From contig CP089461.1 in the NCBI GenBank assembly GCA_026636295.1, positions 248,001-312,000 on the forward strand: DNA of 64,000 bases. Reading direction: 5' to 3'. A program made the translations under genes and the position numbers. Positions 1 through 10,023 of the stretch are shown piece by piece. The first letter of the stretch is position 1, and each line of letters opens with the position of its first letter. Source of the DNA: Medakamo hakoo. Lineage: Eukaryota; Chlorophyta; Trebouxiophyceae; Coccomyxaceae. Under the pieces are notes generated by a model, which had not been told where the DNA came from, did not search any database, and was given only the letters and a program-made list of their open reading frames with translations.

Positions 1-78
1 GCCGGACCGCTGTGCCCTGGAACACGGGCAGGGGTGGTCCCGGCCCAGCCGCCCCCACCCCCCCGTGCCAGTTGGCGT

Positions 79-978
79 TCAGTTGATGCCCATGACCTCC
101 GTCGTGAAGATCAGGGTCGCGCCGGGGGGGATGAGGCCGTTGCCGGCGCCGGCGTCGCCGTACCCGAGCGAGGGCGGGATCTGGAGCTTGCGCTTCTCGC
201 CCACGCACGCGCCCAGCAGGCCCTGGTCCCAGCCCTTGATGACCTGCTCGACGCGTTTTTTGTGCGGCAGCCAGAGTGTGCGGGTGAGTGGATGCCGGGG
301 TTTTTGGAGGGCGGGCGACGGAGGACATGGTGTGCAGGGCCTTCTCCATCCTCATCCACCCCGTTTTCGCACCTGTCCCTGGCCGAGCGTGAACTCAAAG
401 GGGGTGCCTCTGTCGACGGAGCTGTCGAACTTGGTGCCGTCCGTGAGCGTTCCCGTGTAGTGGACGGAGATCTTGTCGCCGTTCTTGGCTTTGACGGTGC
501 AGTCGGCGGGCTTGGACTGTTTTTTTTGAAGGTGGAAGGGAAAAGGCTTGAGAGTACGAGAGCGGCTCTATCACCTGGGGAAGTTTGGCGCGCCAACCGG
601 CCGCGGCCAGGCGGGCGTGCGCGGCCGTCATAATGCGCGGTCGCGCGGGCGTGTCACAGGGTTGAGGGAACAGCGCGACCGTTGGAACGCGCGCGTTCTC
701 CGACACGGAAGCTGCCTGTTTCTCGCCGAGGCCGCCTGCACCGTCGAAAGCAGGCATCCATGCCACGTCTCGCACAGTGATGCGGGATCCCCACAGCCCG
801 CCCATTTCGCGTGTTTCCTCTCCCCACAACCGCTGGCGCTTTTATTCAAGTTCCCCGCGACCGCATTCACGCCGCTACGCACCAGCACGCCGATCTGCAG
901 GCTGGTCACGTCGCCCGCGGCGGACACCAGGGCGACGAGCGCCGCGAAGACGATGGCGACGAGGGCGAAGAAACGCAT
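79..978 (-). CDS. FKBP2-type peptidyl-prolyl cis-trans isomerase, secretory pathway
   Basis: Three exons on the minus strand (978-883, 516-373, 243-79) give 134 residues. The ATG at 978 opens a hydrophobic signal peptide ([20 protein letters not shown]), followed by an FKBP domain with the family landmarks [25 protein letters not shown] and [10 protein letters not shown]. Introns use GTGCG donors and CAG acceptors and keep phase 0 at both junctions. The order of landmarks and the length match the ER-luminal FKBP2/FKBP13 group, which catalyses proline isomerisation during folding of secreted proteins. The C-terminus (VMGIN) has no KDEL-like retention signal, so ER residence is inferred only from the signal peptide and family. 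It lies tail-to-head downstream of the acyl-CoA synthetase gene, 82 bp from that gene's stop. Confidence 0.9.
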
Positions 979-1060
979 GCTTGGGCGTGGGGAGAAGAGA
1001 CGGAGGATGAAAAAGGAGTGTGTGACACCTGCGCGCCGACCCGCGCCTCCCACCTCTTTT

Positions 1061-3550
1061 CTACAGCTTCGCCCGCTGGCCACCACCACTGAGCTCGTCC
1101 CTCAACACCCGCCGCATCACTTTACCCGTCGCCGTCCGCGGCAGGCCGCCCTCCCGCACGACCACCCGGTCCACCCGGAACAGCGGCGACAAGGATGACC
1201 GTAAAGCGGCCGTGCCGGCTGTCGCCAGCTTGCCAGGGTCGAGGGAGGACGCGGGCGCGCCGGGCGCGGGCACGGCCACGACCACGAGGACGTCCGGCCC
1301 GCCGCCAGGCGCGGGCACGGCGACGGCCGCGACTTCGGCCACGCGCGAAAAACCGTCTCCGCCCTTCACCGCCGCTTCCAGCTCCACCGCCGCGATCTTG
1401 ATCCCGCCCAGGTTCATGGCGTCGTCTACGCGACCACGCGCCGCGTACGTGCACGCTCCCGACCGGGAGGGCAGGCGGGCCAGCCCGTCGCCGTGGCGGC
1501 GCAGCCGCGTGCCCGCGCCAGGCCCGTCCTTCAAGGCCGGCATGCCCTGGTAGTACGCCGCGTTGTGGTCGCCGTTCAACAGGCTCTGGGACAGGCCCAG
1601 AGCCGGCGGGATGAGGGCGACTTCACCAGCAGCGGGAGCGGCGGACGGGGCGTGGCGGCATTGGGGGCGGGTGGTCGGGCAATCTCCACCATCCCCTCCA
1701 CGCTCCTCTCCATCCCCCAGCAGGACGAAATCCGCGCCCAGGGCCGGGCCCGCGAACGTGGACGGCGCCCACGGCTGCAGCAGGTTCCCGGCCACGTACC
1801 CGCCCGCCAGCTCTGTACCACCGCACAGCTCCAGCACCGGAGAATACCGGGCGCGGGACGCCAGCCACAGCGCGTCGTCGGGCGCGGACGCTTCGCCAGT
1901 CGACCCAAAGCACCGCACGGCCGCCCAGTCCAAGCCGTCCACCGCGCCGCTGGCCCGCCAGGCGCGGGCCAGCGACGGCACGGTGCCCAAGCACGTCACC
2001 CGCGCCGCCTGCACAAACTCACAAAACGCCCGGCCGGTGGGTGCGCCCTCAAACAGGGCCATCGCTGCGCCGTTGAGCAGCGCGCCGTACACCAGAAACG
2101 GGCCCATCATCCACCCCAGGCTCGTCGGCCAGGCCAGGACGTCTCCCCTGCGCACGTCGAGCGATGCCCAGGCGTCGACACCACAACGGAGAGGGGTGAC
2201 GTGCGTCCAGGGAATGGCTTTGGGCGTGCCCGTCGTGCCGGAGGAGAAGAGGATGTTGGTGACCGCGGACGACGCGGGCGCGGGCACGGGCTTGAACGCC
2301 GCCGCGGCGCCTGGGGGCAGGGACGACAGCAGGCCCGCCCAGGGCGCGTCGGACGGGTGGCGGAGAGGCATGCCATCCACGCACGGAGGGGCGGCGGCGC
2401 CGTCGACGGCGGGAGCCGTCAGCGGGTACAGCCAGTCTGAGGGCGACGCGTCGGGCGCGGCCGACAGGACCAGCACGCGCGGCCGGGGGGCGCCAGCGCC
2501 ACCCGCCGCGACGGCATCGGCCGCTTCAGCGACGCGTGGATAGAGCGGCAAAGCCCGGCCACCGCGGACGACGGCCGACGACGTCAGGACGGCGACGGCT
2601 TTGGAGGCTTTCAACCTCGTCGCGATTTCCCGGGCGGTCAGCGATTCCGCCACCGACACGACCGCGCCGCCCAGCGCGACGATGCCCAGGTACGCGGCCA
2701 CGCAGCACGGCGTCATGGGCATGACGAGGGCGACGGCGTCGCCCGGGCGGACGCCGGCGGACGAAAGGGCTGCCGCCGCCGCGAAAGCTCGGCTCCGCAA
2801 CTCGCCCAGCCTCCACGTCCGGACGTCCGTCGGCGCGGACTCGGACGCAAACACGACGGCGGGCGCGTCGTCGTCCCGGCAGGGACACCCGGGCCCACCC
2901 AACGCCACGCCCGCAATGTTTAGGCGGCCGCCCGGGAACCAGGTGCAGGCGTCCGGGTCGCCCCCAGCCGCCCACCCGCCGGGCGGTGGTTGCAACACTC
3001 GCGCCGGCGGCGTCTCCCACACCACGCCCAGCTCGGCCAAGACGGGCGGCCAAAAGGCCTCCAGGTCAGCCCGGGACGCGGCTTGGAAGGCGCGGAGTGC
3101 AGTGGCCGGATCATCCTCCGCCCCTGGCACGCCGCGCCCGCGCATGAAGCGCGCGAGGTTGGTGGCCGCCACCCCGCCGCGCGTGGGCACCCACCCCGGC
3201 GGTGGGCCGTCGCTGCTCACATCCCAGGCGGGCGCGGAGAAGGTGGCGGCGTGTAGCAGCGTGTGCACGGCCCAGGGGTGGCGCGGGGCCAGGACGTCCT
3301 TGGAGACTCGGCGCCAGAGCTGTGGTTGTTGAGGGCGGGAGGGAAGGGTTTTTTCGTGAGGGCGGGATGGGATGGTGGCGACGGGGACGAAGAGCGAATG
3401 CGCCCGCCCGCAAAAACGTGCCTCGCACGGGCCGTCGCCCGGGCTGGCTGCAGCTAACACGCCCGCCAGGCCCTTGAGCACGATGTCCGCTTCATTAGGA
3501 GACAGGCCGGCCGCGGTGAGCGCGTCCGGGCTGATGGAACGGAGCGCCAT
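1061..3550 (-). CDS. Peroxisomal acyl-activating enzyme (AAE17/18-like acyl-CoA synthetase)
   Basis: An open frame of 829 codons from the ATG at 3550. The AMP-binding signature (FSSGTTGTPKAIPWTH) is near residue 430, GSTGEASAPDD and GGTELAGGYV follow, and the C-terminal synthetase lysine motif (RTATGKVMRR) is close to the end. The long N-terminal region and the LRRHGD block resemble plant AAE17/AAE18, which activate carboxylic acids with ATP and CoA. The last residues are AKL, an accepted PTS1 peroxisomal signal, so a peroxisomal matrix location is well supported. Roughly 3328-3459 reads through an in-frame stretch unlike the family (between GLAG and LWRRVSKD). It has a phase-0 GTGTTA donor and a CAG acceptor and may be an intron. 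The exact substrate cannot be told from sequence. Confidence 0.86.
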   Translation of the reverse strand: MALRSISPDALTAAGLSPNEADIVLKGLAGVLAAASPGDGPCEARFCGRAHSLFVPVATIPSRPHEKTLPSRPQQPQLWRRVSKDVLAPRHPWAVHTLLHAATFSAPAWDVSSDGPPPGWVPTRGGVAATNLARFMRGRGVPGAEDDPATALRAFQAASRADLEAFWPPVLAELGVVWETPPARVLQPPPGGWAAGGDPDACTWFPGGRLNIAGVALGGPGCPCRDDDAPAVVFASESAPTDVRTWRLGELRSRAFAAAAALSSAGVRPGDAVALVMPMTPCCVAAYLGIVALGGAVVSVAESLTAREIATRLKASKAVAVLTSSAVVRGGRALPLYPRVAEAADAVAAGGAGAPRPRVLVLSAAPDASPSDWLYPLTAPAVDGAAAPPCVDGMPLRHPSDAPWAGLLSSLPPGAAAAFKPVPAPASSAVTNILFSSGTTGTPKAIPWTHVTPLRCGVDAWASLDVRRGDVLAWPTSLGWMMGPFLVYGALLNGAAMALFEGAPTGRAFCEFVQAARVTCLGTVPSLARAWRASGAVDGLDWAAVRCFGSTGEASAPDDALWLASRARYSPVLELCGGTELAGGYVAGNLLQPWAPSTFAGPALGADFVLLGDGEERGGDGGDCPTTRPQCRHAPSAAPAAGEVALIPPALGLSQSLLNGDHNAAYYQGMPALKDGPGAGTRLRRHGDGLARLPSRSGACTYAARGRVDDAMNLGGIKIAAVELEAAVKGGDGFSRVAEVAAVAVPAPGGGPDVLVVVAVPAPGAPASSLDPGKLATAGTAALRSSLSPLFRVDRVVVREGGLPRTATGKVMRRVLRDELSGGGQRAKL

Positions 3551-4277
3551 TTCCTCTGGAGGAGACAGAGGCGCGCGAGCGAGAAAACCCGAGTGAGAGG
3601 GTGGGTGGAAAAATACACATCCACCCTTGCACTCGGGTTTTCTCGCTCGCGCGCCTCTGTCTCCTCCACACGCTAGGGGGAAATCGAGGCGGAAAAAAAT
3701 GCAAAGCATTTCGTTTTTTTCTTTGTTTACACATGAATGAAAAGGCAAAGGCAGCAGCGAATGCATTTTGCGGGAGCAGGGGGCGGGGTGGTGGATGGCG
3801 GGGACGAGCCAGGTCGCAAACCAACCACCCATCCACCCTCCCGCTCTCACTCTCCCTCATTTTTGCGCGGGCTCTCCGCTCGGACAACACCACACAACAG
3901 CACGCGTGAAAAGGAGGAACGGAACCGCCCTCACACGCGAACCATCAGCAGCGACGCCGGCGGTGCGCTCATCGCGCACGGGTGTTAAAAGGTGTTTGCG
4001 GTCCCAGCGCCGGCCGACCACGCGCCGCGAGCCAAGGTGCCGTCTCTCAAAATGACGCCCAGGCACGCCGCCGCAGCCCGGCCGAGCCGGGCCTGTAGAT
4101 GAAAAGACAGAGGGTATAAAAAAACAGGGAAGGGTGGGGTCCAGCCTCGGGCCTGTGGGGGATGTGAGACGGGCGGGCGGAGGGGGGCCTCAACACCCCG
4201 ACCACGCCTCGACTCCGCCGGGCGCCGGGCCAGAAAAAAAGGCTGGGGTTTCACTTGTTTTCGGTCGAACAAACGCA
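3551..4277. other. Intergenic region between two minus-strand genes
   Basis: This holds the inverted repeat at 3558-3667 at the acyl-CoA synthetase side, and the 3' flank of the acidic protein gene at the other side. A plus-strand TATAAAAAAA string lies near 4115-4124 but no plus-strand gene follows it. No other gene or RNA was recognised. Confidence 0.6.
3558..3667. repeat. Perfect 38-bp inverted repeat (hairpin) just upstream of the acyl-CoA synthetase start
   Basis: Arms 3558-3595 and 3630-3667 are exact reverse complements over 38 bp, separated by a 34-bp loop. The loop itself can extend the pairing imperfectly (GGGTGG against CCACCC). The near arm ends 7 bp before the minus-strand ATG at 3550, so if the leader is transcribed the mRNA would carry a very stable stem immediately 5' of the start codon. 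No coding capacity or target-site duplication was recognised. It could be a fold-back mobile remnant, a translational control element, or a cloning/assembly artefact. Confidence 0.95.
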
Positions 4278-6241
4278 TCACGCCACGGGCACGTGGGGCA
4301 GGACTTCGGGCGCGGGCGACGCGCCGTCGATCATGCCGGTCTCCGTGTGGATGGTCACGGGCGAGACCGGCTCGTCGTCAACCCCGGCGCCGGGCGCGGG
4401 CGAGGCTTCGACCGCGCCCGCGGCCGGCGCGGCCACGACTTCGTCGTCGGGCGAGACCATGGCGGGTTCGTCTTCGTCAGCCACCGCCTCCGGTCCCGGC
4501 GTCATTTCCTTGGCTTCCACCATGCCGCCCTCAGACTCGTGGACGGAGCCTTCGCCGTCGTCGTGGGCCGACAGCCCGCCGTCGTCCTCCATGCCCTCCC
4601 CCTCCGCCGGCGCGGGCGCGTCTTCCATCTCAGCGGCAGCAGCGACGGGCTCTTCCTCAACCACAGCTTCGGGCGTGGCTTCCTTGGCCATTTCCGGCTC
4701 ACCGCCGTCGTCGTCGGCTTTCACGCTGCCGCCGTCGTGGCCCGAGTGGACAGAGCCGCCGTCCATGCCTTCCTCCGCGGCCGGTTCCGCGATGGGCTCG
4801 TCCACCGCGGCGGCCACGGGCTCGTCCACCGCGGCGGCCACGGGCTCGTCCATGGACGCGGCATGGACCTCCACGTCTTCGGCGCCTTCACCGACGTCGT
4901 CGGCGGTGTGGTGCTCCTCCTCGTCGACCTGGGAGCACGGCGAGTTGCAGGACGGCCCGCACGTGTGCGGAGCGGGAGCCGCGCACTCGCCGCCCTCCGC
5001 CTCGTCTTTCATTTCCATCTCACCGCCGACCTCTTCCTCGACGACATCCGCATCGTGTTCGGCCGCGGCGGGCTCGGAAACAGCAGCGGCCATTTCTTCC
5101 TCCATCGCCGGCTCTTCCGCCGCAGCAGGTTCGTCGTGCGCAGGTTCTTCCGCCGCCGCCGCCATGGGTTCTTCCTCGACGACAGCAGCAGTCTCTTCCA
5201 CAGGCATGGACGCAGCTTCAACCGGAGCGTCGGCCTCCTCCTCGATCGCGGCAGGAGCGGCGGCGACGTCACCGCCCTCTTCTTCTGTGGCAGCTTCGAC
5301 CGGGGCGGGTTCGTCCTCCGCCGCCACAACAGGCGTGGCCTCCTTCTCGACCGGTGTGGCTTCCTTTTCCTCCTCCTCAACAGCGGGCATGGCTTCCTTG
5401 GCGTCCTCGTGCTCGCTCATGGCGGGCGTGGCTTCCTTTTCTTCGGCGGCGGCAGCGGCGATTTCTTCTTTGCCCTCAACCATCTCCGGCTCTGGGGTCG
5501 CGTGTTTAGAAACCGCTTCCACGCCCTCCTCCACGGCGGGCGCCGCGGCTTCAGGGGCGGGCGAGCCGCCTTTGTCGTGCATGACCTCCTCGTGCGTCAT
5601 GTCGCTGTGTTTAGGAGTGGGGGGAAAGGGGTCGCGGGCGTGCGGGGCGTGAGTTGTTTTGAGTGTGGGAAGTTGAGGGGAAGGTGGACCGCTCTTGTTA
5701 TCTCGGCTGTCGGCTTGGACAGGTGCTGAAAGGCGCCCTCCCAGGCCGAGCACCCGCGCCTGCCCGGCCCGCTTGCCCGCCCCAACGATAGCCAACGAAT
5801 CAAATCTCGACCTCGTGGATCGGCGCAGGGGCGGCGGGTGTCGTGTGGGCAGCGCGGGCGGCTGAAAGCGGACTCGTGCTGCCCCGCCAACCTTGCGGGT
5901 CGCGACCCATGCCCCGCGTTTTTTCGGCCACTCACCTTTCCTCGACGGGGTGCTCAATGACCTCGTGCTCGACAGTCTGTGCGGAGTAAGGCATGTGTAG
6001 AAGGGAAATGTGAGGGCGGCGTGGCCGGGGAGGGCGGGTTGGGCGGCGCGGCGGCCGCCTGGAAAAGCGGATGGTCGCGACCGTGTGACTCAGCGCGGTC
6101 CGAAAGCAATGCCCCACGGACGGCGGTTTCGACGCCTGCGCCAGCCGCGCGCCCCCTCCACCGCGTCTGCGAGACCGCCAGTCAAGCGCGTACCTTGTCG
6201 GCGGGCTTCTCCTTGTGGAAAATCTTGCGGACGGTGTCCAT
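4278..6241 (-). CDS. Acidic Ala/Glu-rich low-complexity protein, function unknown
   Basis: Three exons (6241-6194, 5976-5936, 5604-4278) give 471 residues. The ATG at 6241 starts MDTVRKIFHKEKPADK. The first junction is phase 0 and the second phase 2, and both fit GT/CAG sites. The short N-terminal exons encode an ordered-looking basic then acidic start. The large exon is almost wholly Glu, Ala, Pro and Val, with imperfect EATP, EEPVAAA and AVDEPVAA repeats. Near its centre is a small Cys cluster (HTCGPSCNSPCSQ). No transmembrane segment or known domain is visible. It is probably intrinsically disordered. I do not recognise the family. The gene is divergent from adredoxin-type reductase across 546 bp. 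Confidence 0.72.
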
Positions 6242-6787
6242 GGATGGTGGCTGTGGTGGCTGGAAAAAGGCTGGGGTGGTTTTTTTCGGCAGAAAAATGA
6301 GGGTGTGAAGGCTGGGCGTCCCCGGCCTGCGTTTTTGCATTTTGCATTTTAATTTTTCCGATGGACCACACACCGGAGTTTTGTCCGCCGCTCGTTGCGA
6401 TCGCATGCTAGATATTTGGCGCGCTGTCATCGTTTCTGAGACGGGGTCCTCTCCCATCCCATCCCATCCCATCCAGGCGGGGCGGGGCGCAGCCACGGCC
6501 CCCGGCCCCTTCTTTCCGACACCGCGCACGGCGTCGTCGCCCGCACTGCTCCATCTCACGCCTTGCTCTAGATAATCTGCGACTGTTTCAAATAGATGGC
6601 ATTGAAAAGTTGGTGGAGACGGTTCTGTTTTGTAGACGGTTTTGCTCCCCTGTCCAGGACCGCTGGCTAGGGTGCGAACCGAACACCGCTGCGCTGTTTT
6701 TTTCTCATCGGCGTTCATTCTTCCATTTCCCGCTTCCTGACGGCGGCCCGCCCGGCGTGCGACCATCTGCTGCACACGTGCGGGGCC
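6242..6787. other. Divergent promoter region with a CCCAT tandem repeat
   Basis: This separates the start of the acidic protein (minus) from that of the adrenodoxin reductase (plus). A short tandem repeat of CCCAT (four units plus CC) runs from about 6453 to 6474. No gene or RNA was recognised in the rest. Confidence 0.6.
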
Positions 6788-8755
6788 ATGCTCCCGCATG
6801 CCCGAAGGGCAGCGGCCTCGCTCCTCGTCCGGCGGCGATCCCTCTTCCTCCGCTTCGCGTCGACCGATGCGTTCGTCTCCCCACCGTTGCACGTCGCCGT
6901 CGTCGGTTCCGGCCCGGCCGGCATGTACGTCACGTCCAGCCTGTTGAAAAAACTAGGGGATGGCGTGCGCGTGGACGTGATTGTGAGTTTTCGGGTGGAG
7001 GAGGCGCGCGAAAGGAGGGGAAAAAAAATCGACGCACGCCCGTTCTCCCTCACCACCCTCCGTCCCCCTCCCCTCCTCCACACACACAGGACAAGCTCCC
7101 AACCCCGTACGGCCTCGTCCGGTCCGGCGTCGCCCCCGACCACGCCGACACCAAAAACGTGACCAACCAGTTTGAGCGCACGCTGTCGGACGCGCGCGTC
7201 GGCTTTTGGGGTGGCGTGCGGGTGGCGGAAGAGGGCGAGGATGATGAGGCGCGTGGTGGGGGGGCGCCGTCGCCGCCGCCGCCGTCGCCGCCGCCCATCA
7301 CCGTCGACGCGTTACGCCGGGCATACCACGCCGTCGTCCTGGCTCACGGGGCGGAAAGCGACGCCAGTCTAGTGGGCGTGCCGGGCGGGAGGAGTGAGCG
7401 CGCCCCCCTGTCAGGCGTCCTGTCGGCGCGCGACTTTGTGCTGTGGGTCAACGGCCACCCGGACAGGGCCGGCCTGGGCCTGGATTTGAGCACGGTGAGG
7501 CGAGGAGAGTGTGAGGCAAGGGGAAGGGAAGGGGAGGTGGGCGGAGAGTGGGTGGGCGCGCGCGTCCTCCCTCTCTCGCCGCCCCATCCCCCACCCTGCA
7601 TGGGATGGAGAGCGGGGAGGGTTGGGAGAGCCTGTCCGTGTGCCGTTGCTCGTGTGCCTTCGGACGGGCGGGCGAGGCAATACACGGCCGCACCGTCTTT
7701 CCCTGACCATCCCCCGCGCCCCCTCCAAACCACGCCCCACCCACAAAAAAAAACAGACCCGGTCCGCCGTCGTCGTGGGCCTGGGCAACGTCGCGCTCGA
7801 CTGCGCGCGCCTGCTGCTGCGGTCTCCGTCCGACCTCGCGTCCACGGACGCAGCCCTGCCCGCGCTGCGTGCGCTGTCGAGATCAGCTGTCCGGTCCGTT
7901 CACATCCTGGCCCGGCGCGGGCCCGCCCAGGCCGCCTGCACGGCGGCCGAGCTGCGCGAAGCGCTCAACCTGCCGGGCGTGCGCGTGGCCGTCCACCCCT
8001 CCCCGCTCCCGTCCCCTCCCGCCCCAGACGATGAGTCCGACCTGGCCAAACGCGGGCGGGGCGCGCGCCGCGTGTATGGGCTCCTGGCGGACGCCAGTGT
8101 CAAGGCGTTCGAGGGCGGCGCCGCCGACGGGAAAGAGCTCCACCTCCATTTCTACCGCGCGCCCGCGGCGTATCGCCCATCCTCCGCCGACCCGTCGTCC
8201 GTCGGCGGCGTCGCCCTGCGCATCACCGACCGCACGGGCCGGCAGGCCAGTGATGAGCAGCCCACGTTGCCGGCCGATTTGGTTTTGGAAGCCGTCGGCT
8301 TCCGCACCCGGCGCCTGGCGGGCGTGCCGTGGAACGCCGCGAGCAGGACGGTGCCGGCCGGGGCTGGCGGGCGCGTCATGTTTGAGGGCGGAGAGAACCG
8401 GGACACCGCTGCTCCTCTGTACGTCTCCGGCTGGGCGCGCCGGGGCCCGTCCGGCATCATCGGCTCCAATGCAGCCGACGGCGCGGACGTGGCGGCCGCG
8501 GTGGTGGAGGACGCTGCGCAAAGGGGGCTGTTGCAGAATGGTGGGGGTGGGAGCGAGCAACCCTCGCCGCTCGCCGCCCTGCTGGCTGGGCGCCCGCCAG
8601 CCGTCACAGCCGCCGGGTGGCGGGCCATCGATGAGGCTGAGCGCGCAGCGGCGGAAAGCCGGCCTGACCCCCGCCCGCCGCGGGTGAAGCTGACGGATGT
8701 GCGGGAGATGGTGAGCGTGGCGGAGAGGGTGGACGGTGGCACCGCGGTCGGGTGA
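6788..8755 (+). CDS. NADPH:adrenodoxin (ferredoxin) oxidoreductase, mitochondrial
   Basis: Exons 6788-6982, 7090-7494 and 7757-8755 give 532 residues, with both junctions in phase 0. The N-terminus is Arg/Ala-rich and typical of a mitochondrial presequence. The FAD Rossmann motif VAVVGSGPAGMY is near residue 36. It is followed by DKLPTPYGLVRSGVAPDH, which is diagnostic of the adrenodoxin reductase family and is created by the first splice. An NADPH-binding VVGLGNVALDCAR is near residue 205, and GWARRGPSGIIGSN is near residue 424. The family passes electrons from NADPH to mitochondrial ferredoxin for Fe-S cluster and cofactor biosynthesis. The middle of exon 2 carries a Pro-rich insertion near residue 105. 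It converges with the NDP kinase gene. Confidence 0.93.
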
Positions 8756-8997
8756 TGGGAGCTGGAGTTTTTTAGAAGATAGCAAGCAAATGTACGGGCT
8801 TTATCTTGGTAATTTTGCACGGGGTTCACGCATAGCACCAGACACAGGGCGGAGAAGGACGGGCGGAGGCACGGGTGCGAAAACCGCCGGGCGCCTTCCC
8901 TACCCCACCACCACCACCACCACCATCCGGCCCTGACCCTCTCCATGCTCCGCACTCACAACCGCCCGCGCGGCAGGCCCTTCGCGCCCTCAGGGAG

Positions 8998-9875
8998 TCA
9001 CTCGTACACCCACTTCGCCATGGCCGGCTCGTACGCCGCCACGCCCTCCGGGAACCACAGCCCGATCTCGCGCTGGGCGGATTCGACGGCGTCGGAGCCG
9101 TGGATCACGTTGCGCCCGACGTCGATGCAGAAGTCGCCGCGGATGGTGCCCGGCTCGGAGGCCAGGGGGTTGGTGGCGCCGATGATCTTGCGGCCGGTAG
9201 CGACGACAGACTTGCCCTCCCAGACCATGGCGACGACGGGAGCGCTGTTTTTGTTTGGGTTGTGTTTTTTCGGGGGCGGGTGAGAGGGGGGCGGTCATGA
9301 TGGGAGGGGGGGAGGCGCGCACGCGACGGCTGGCCCCGCGATGGCTTGGGCACGGATAGAAAACAGGGTTCTGGCCTTTGTTGTCCGCCGCGCAGACTTT
9401 CACAAGGGTCTGCAAGACTCGCACAACGCGCGCACGTGGGAGGAAGAGGGTGCAAACCTTTGGCGCGGCCAGCCTTTTTTCCGCCGCTCGATCGGGCCTT
9501 CCGACGGGCAGCGCGCTCGTGCGCCCGGACCCACGACCATCCCTTTTCGCGTCTTCCGCCACCTCACCTGCAGATGTACTCGACCAGGCCGCCGAAGAAG
9601 GGCTTGGACGACAGGTCGGCGTAGTGCTCTTCCGCCAGCTCCTTGGACACGTTGAGCATTTTCAGGGCGCGCAGCGTGTAGCCCTTGGCCTCGAAGCTGA
9701 CGGATGGGATGGAAGGGTGGTGGCGGTGAGAGCACGAGCGCGCGCGCGCGGCCGTCGTTCGCGTTCAGAGCCGCGGAAACCGGCCCAGGTCGGCTCACCG
9801 AGCAATGATCTGGCCGACAAGGCCGCGCTGAACGCCGTCAGGCTTGATCATGATGTACGTTTTCTCGTCGGCCAT
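8998..9875 (-). CDS. Nucleoside diphosphate kinase (group I)
   Basis: Three exons (9875-9799, 9696-9568, 9244-8998) give exactly 150 residues, the standard length of group I NDPKs. Both junctions are phase 2. The start [19 protein letters not shown], the central FFGGLVEY and [10 protein letters not shown], and the active-site segment RNVIHGSD with the phosphorylated histidine are all present. It transfers the gamma phosphate between nucleoside triphosphates and diphosphates, acting as a hexamer in the cytosol in related organisms. No targeting peptide is visible. Only 148 bp separate its ATG from that of tubulin cofactor E, so the two probably share a promoter region. Confidence 0.96.
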
Positions 9876-10023
9876 CGTGGACGGTTGTGCGGCGGTCGGA
9901 AAGGTGACAAGAGGGGAGGAGCGAAGAGCGAATTAGCGTTGTGCCGCGTGCAGAGGAAAAAAAGGGCCGGGCCCTCACATCTTCTAAATTTTGGGGTCCG
10001 AAACGGCGCGCCCTGCCCGCCTG

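Noticed and set aside
4134-5729. A 531-codon plus-strand frame over the acidic protein gene
   Set aside because: It is the mirror of the GAG/GCG-rich repeats (His/Arg/Phe-rich product) and has no splice or start context of its own.
6453-6474. CCCAT units as a possible CRISPR or telomere-like repeat
   Set aside because: Only four 5-bp units without spacers. This is an ordinary microsatellite.
9736-9756. The alternating GC run in the NDP kinase intron as a regulatory element
   Set aside because: A short (CG)n tract is expected by composition here and has no partner feature.
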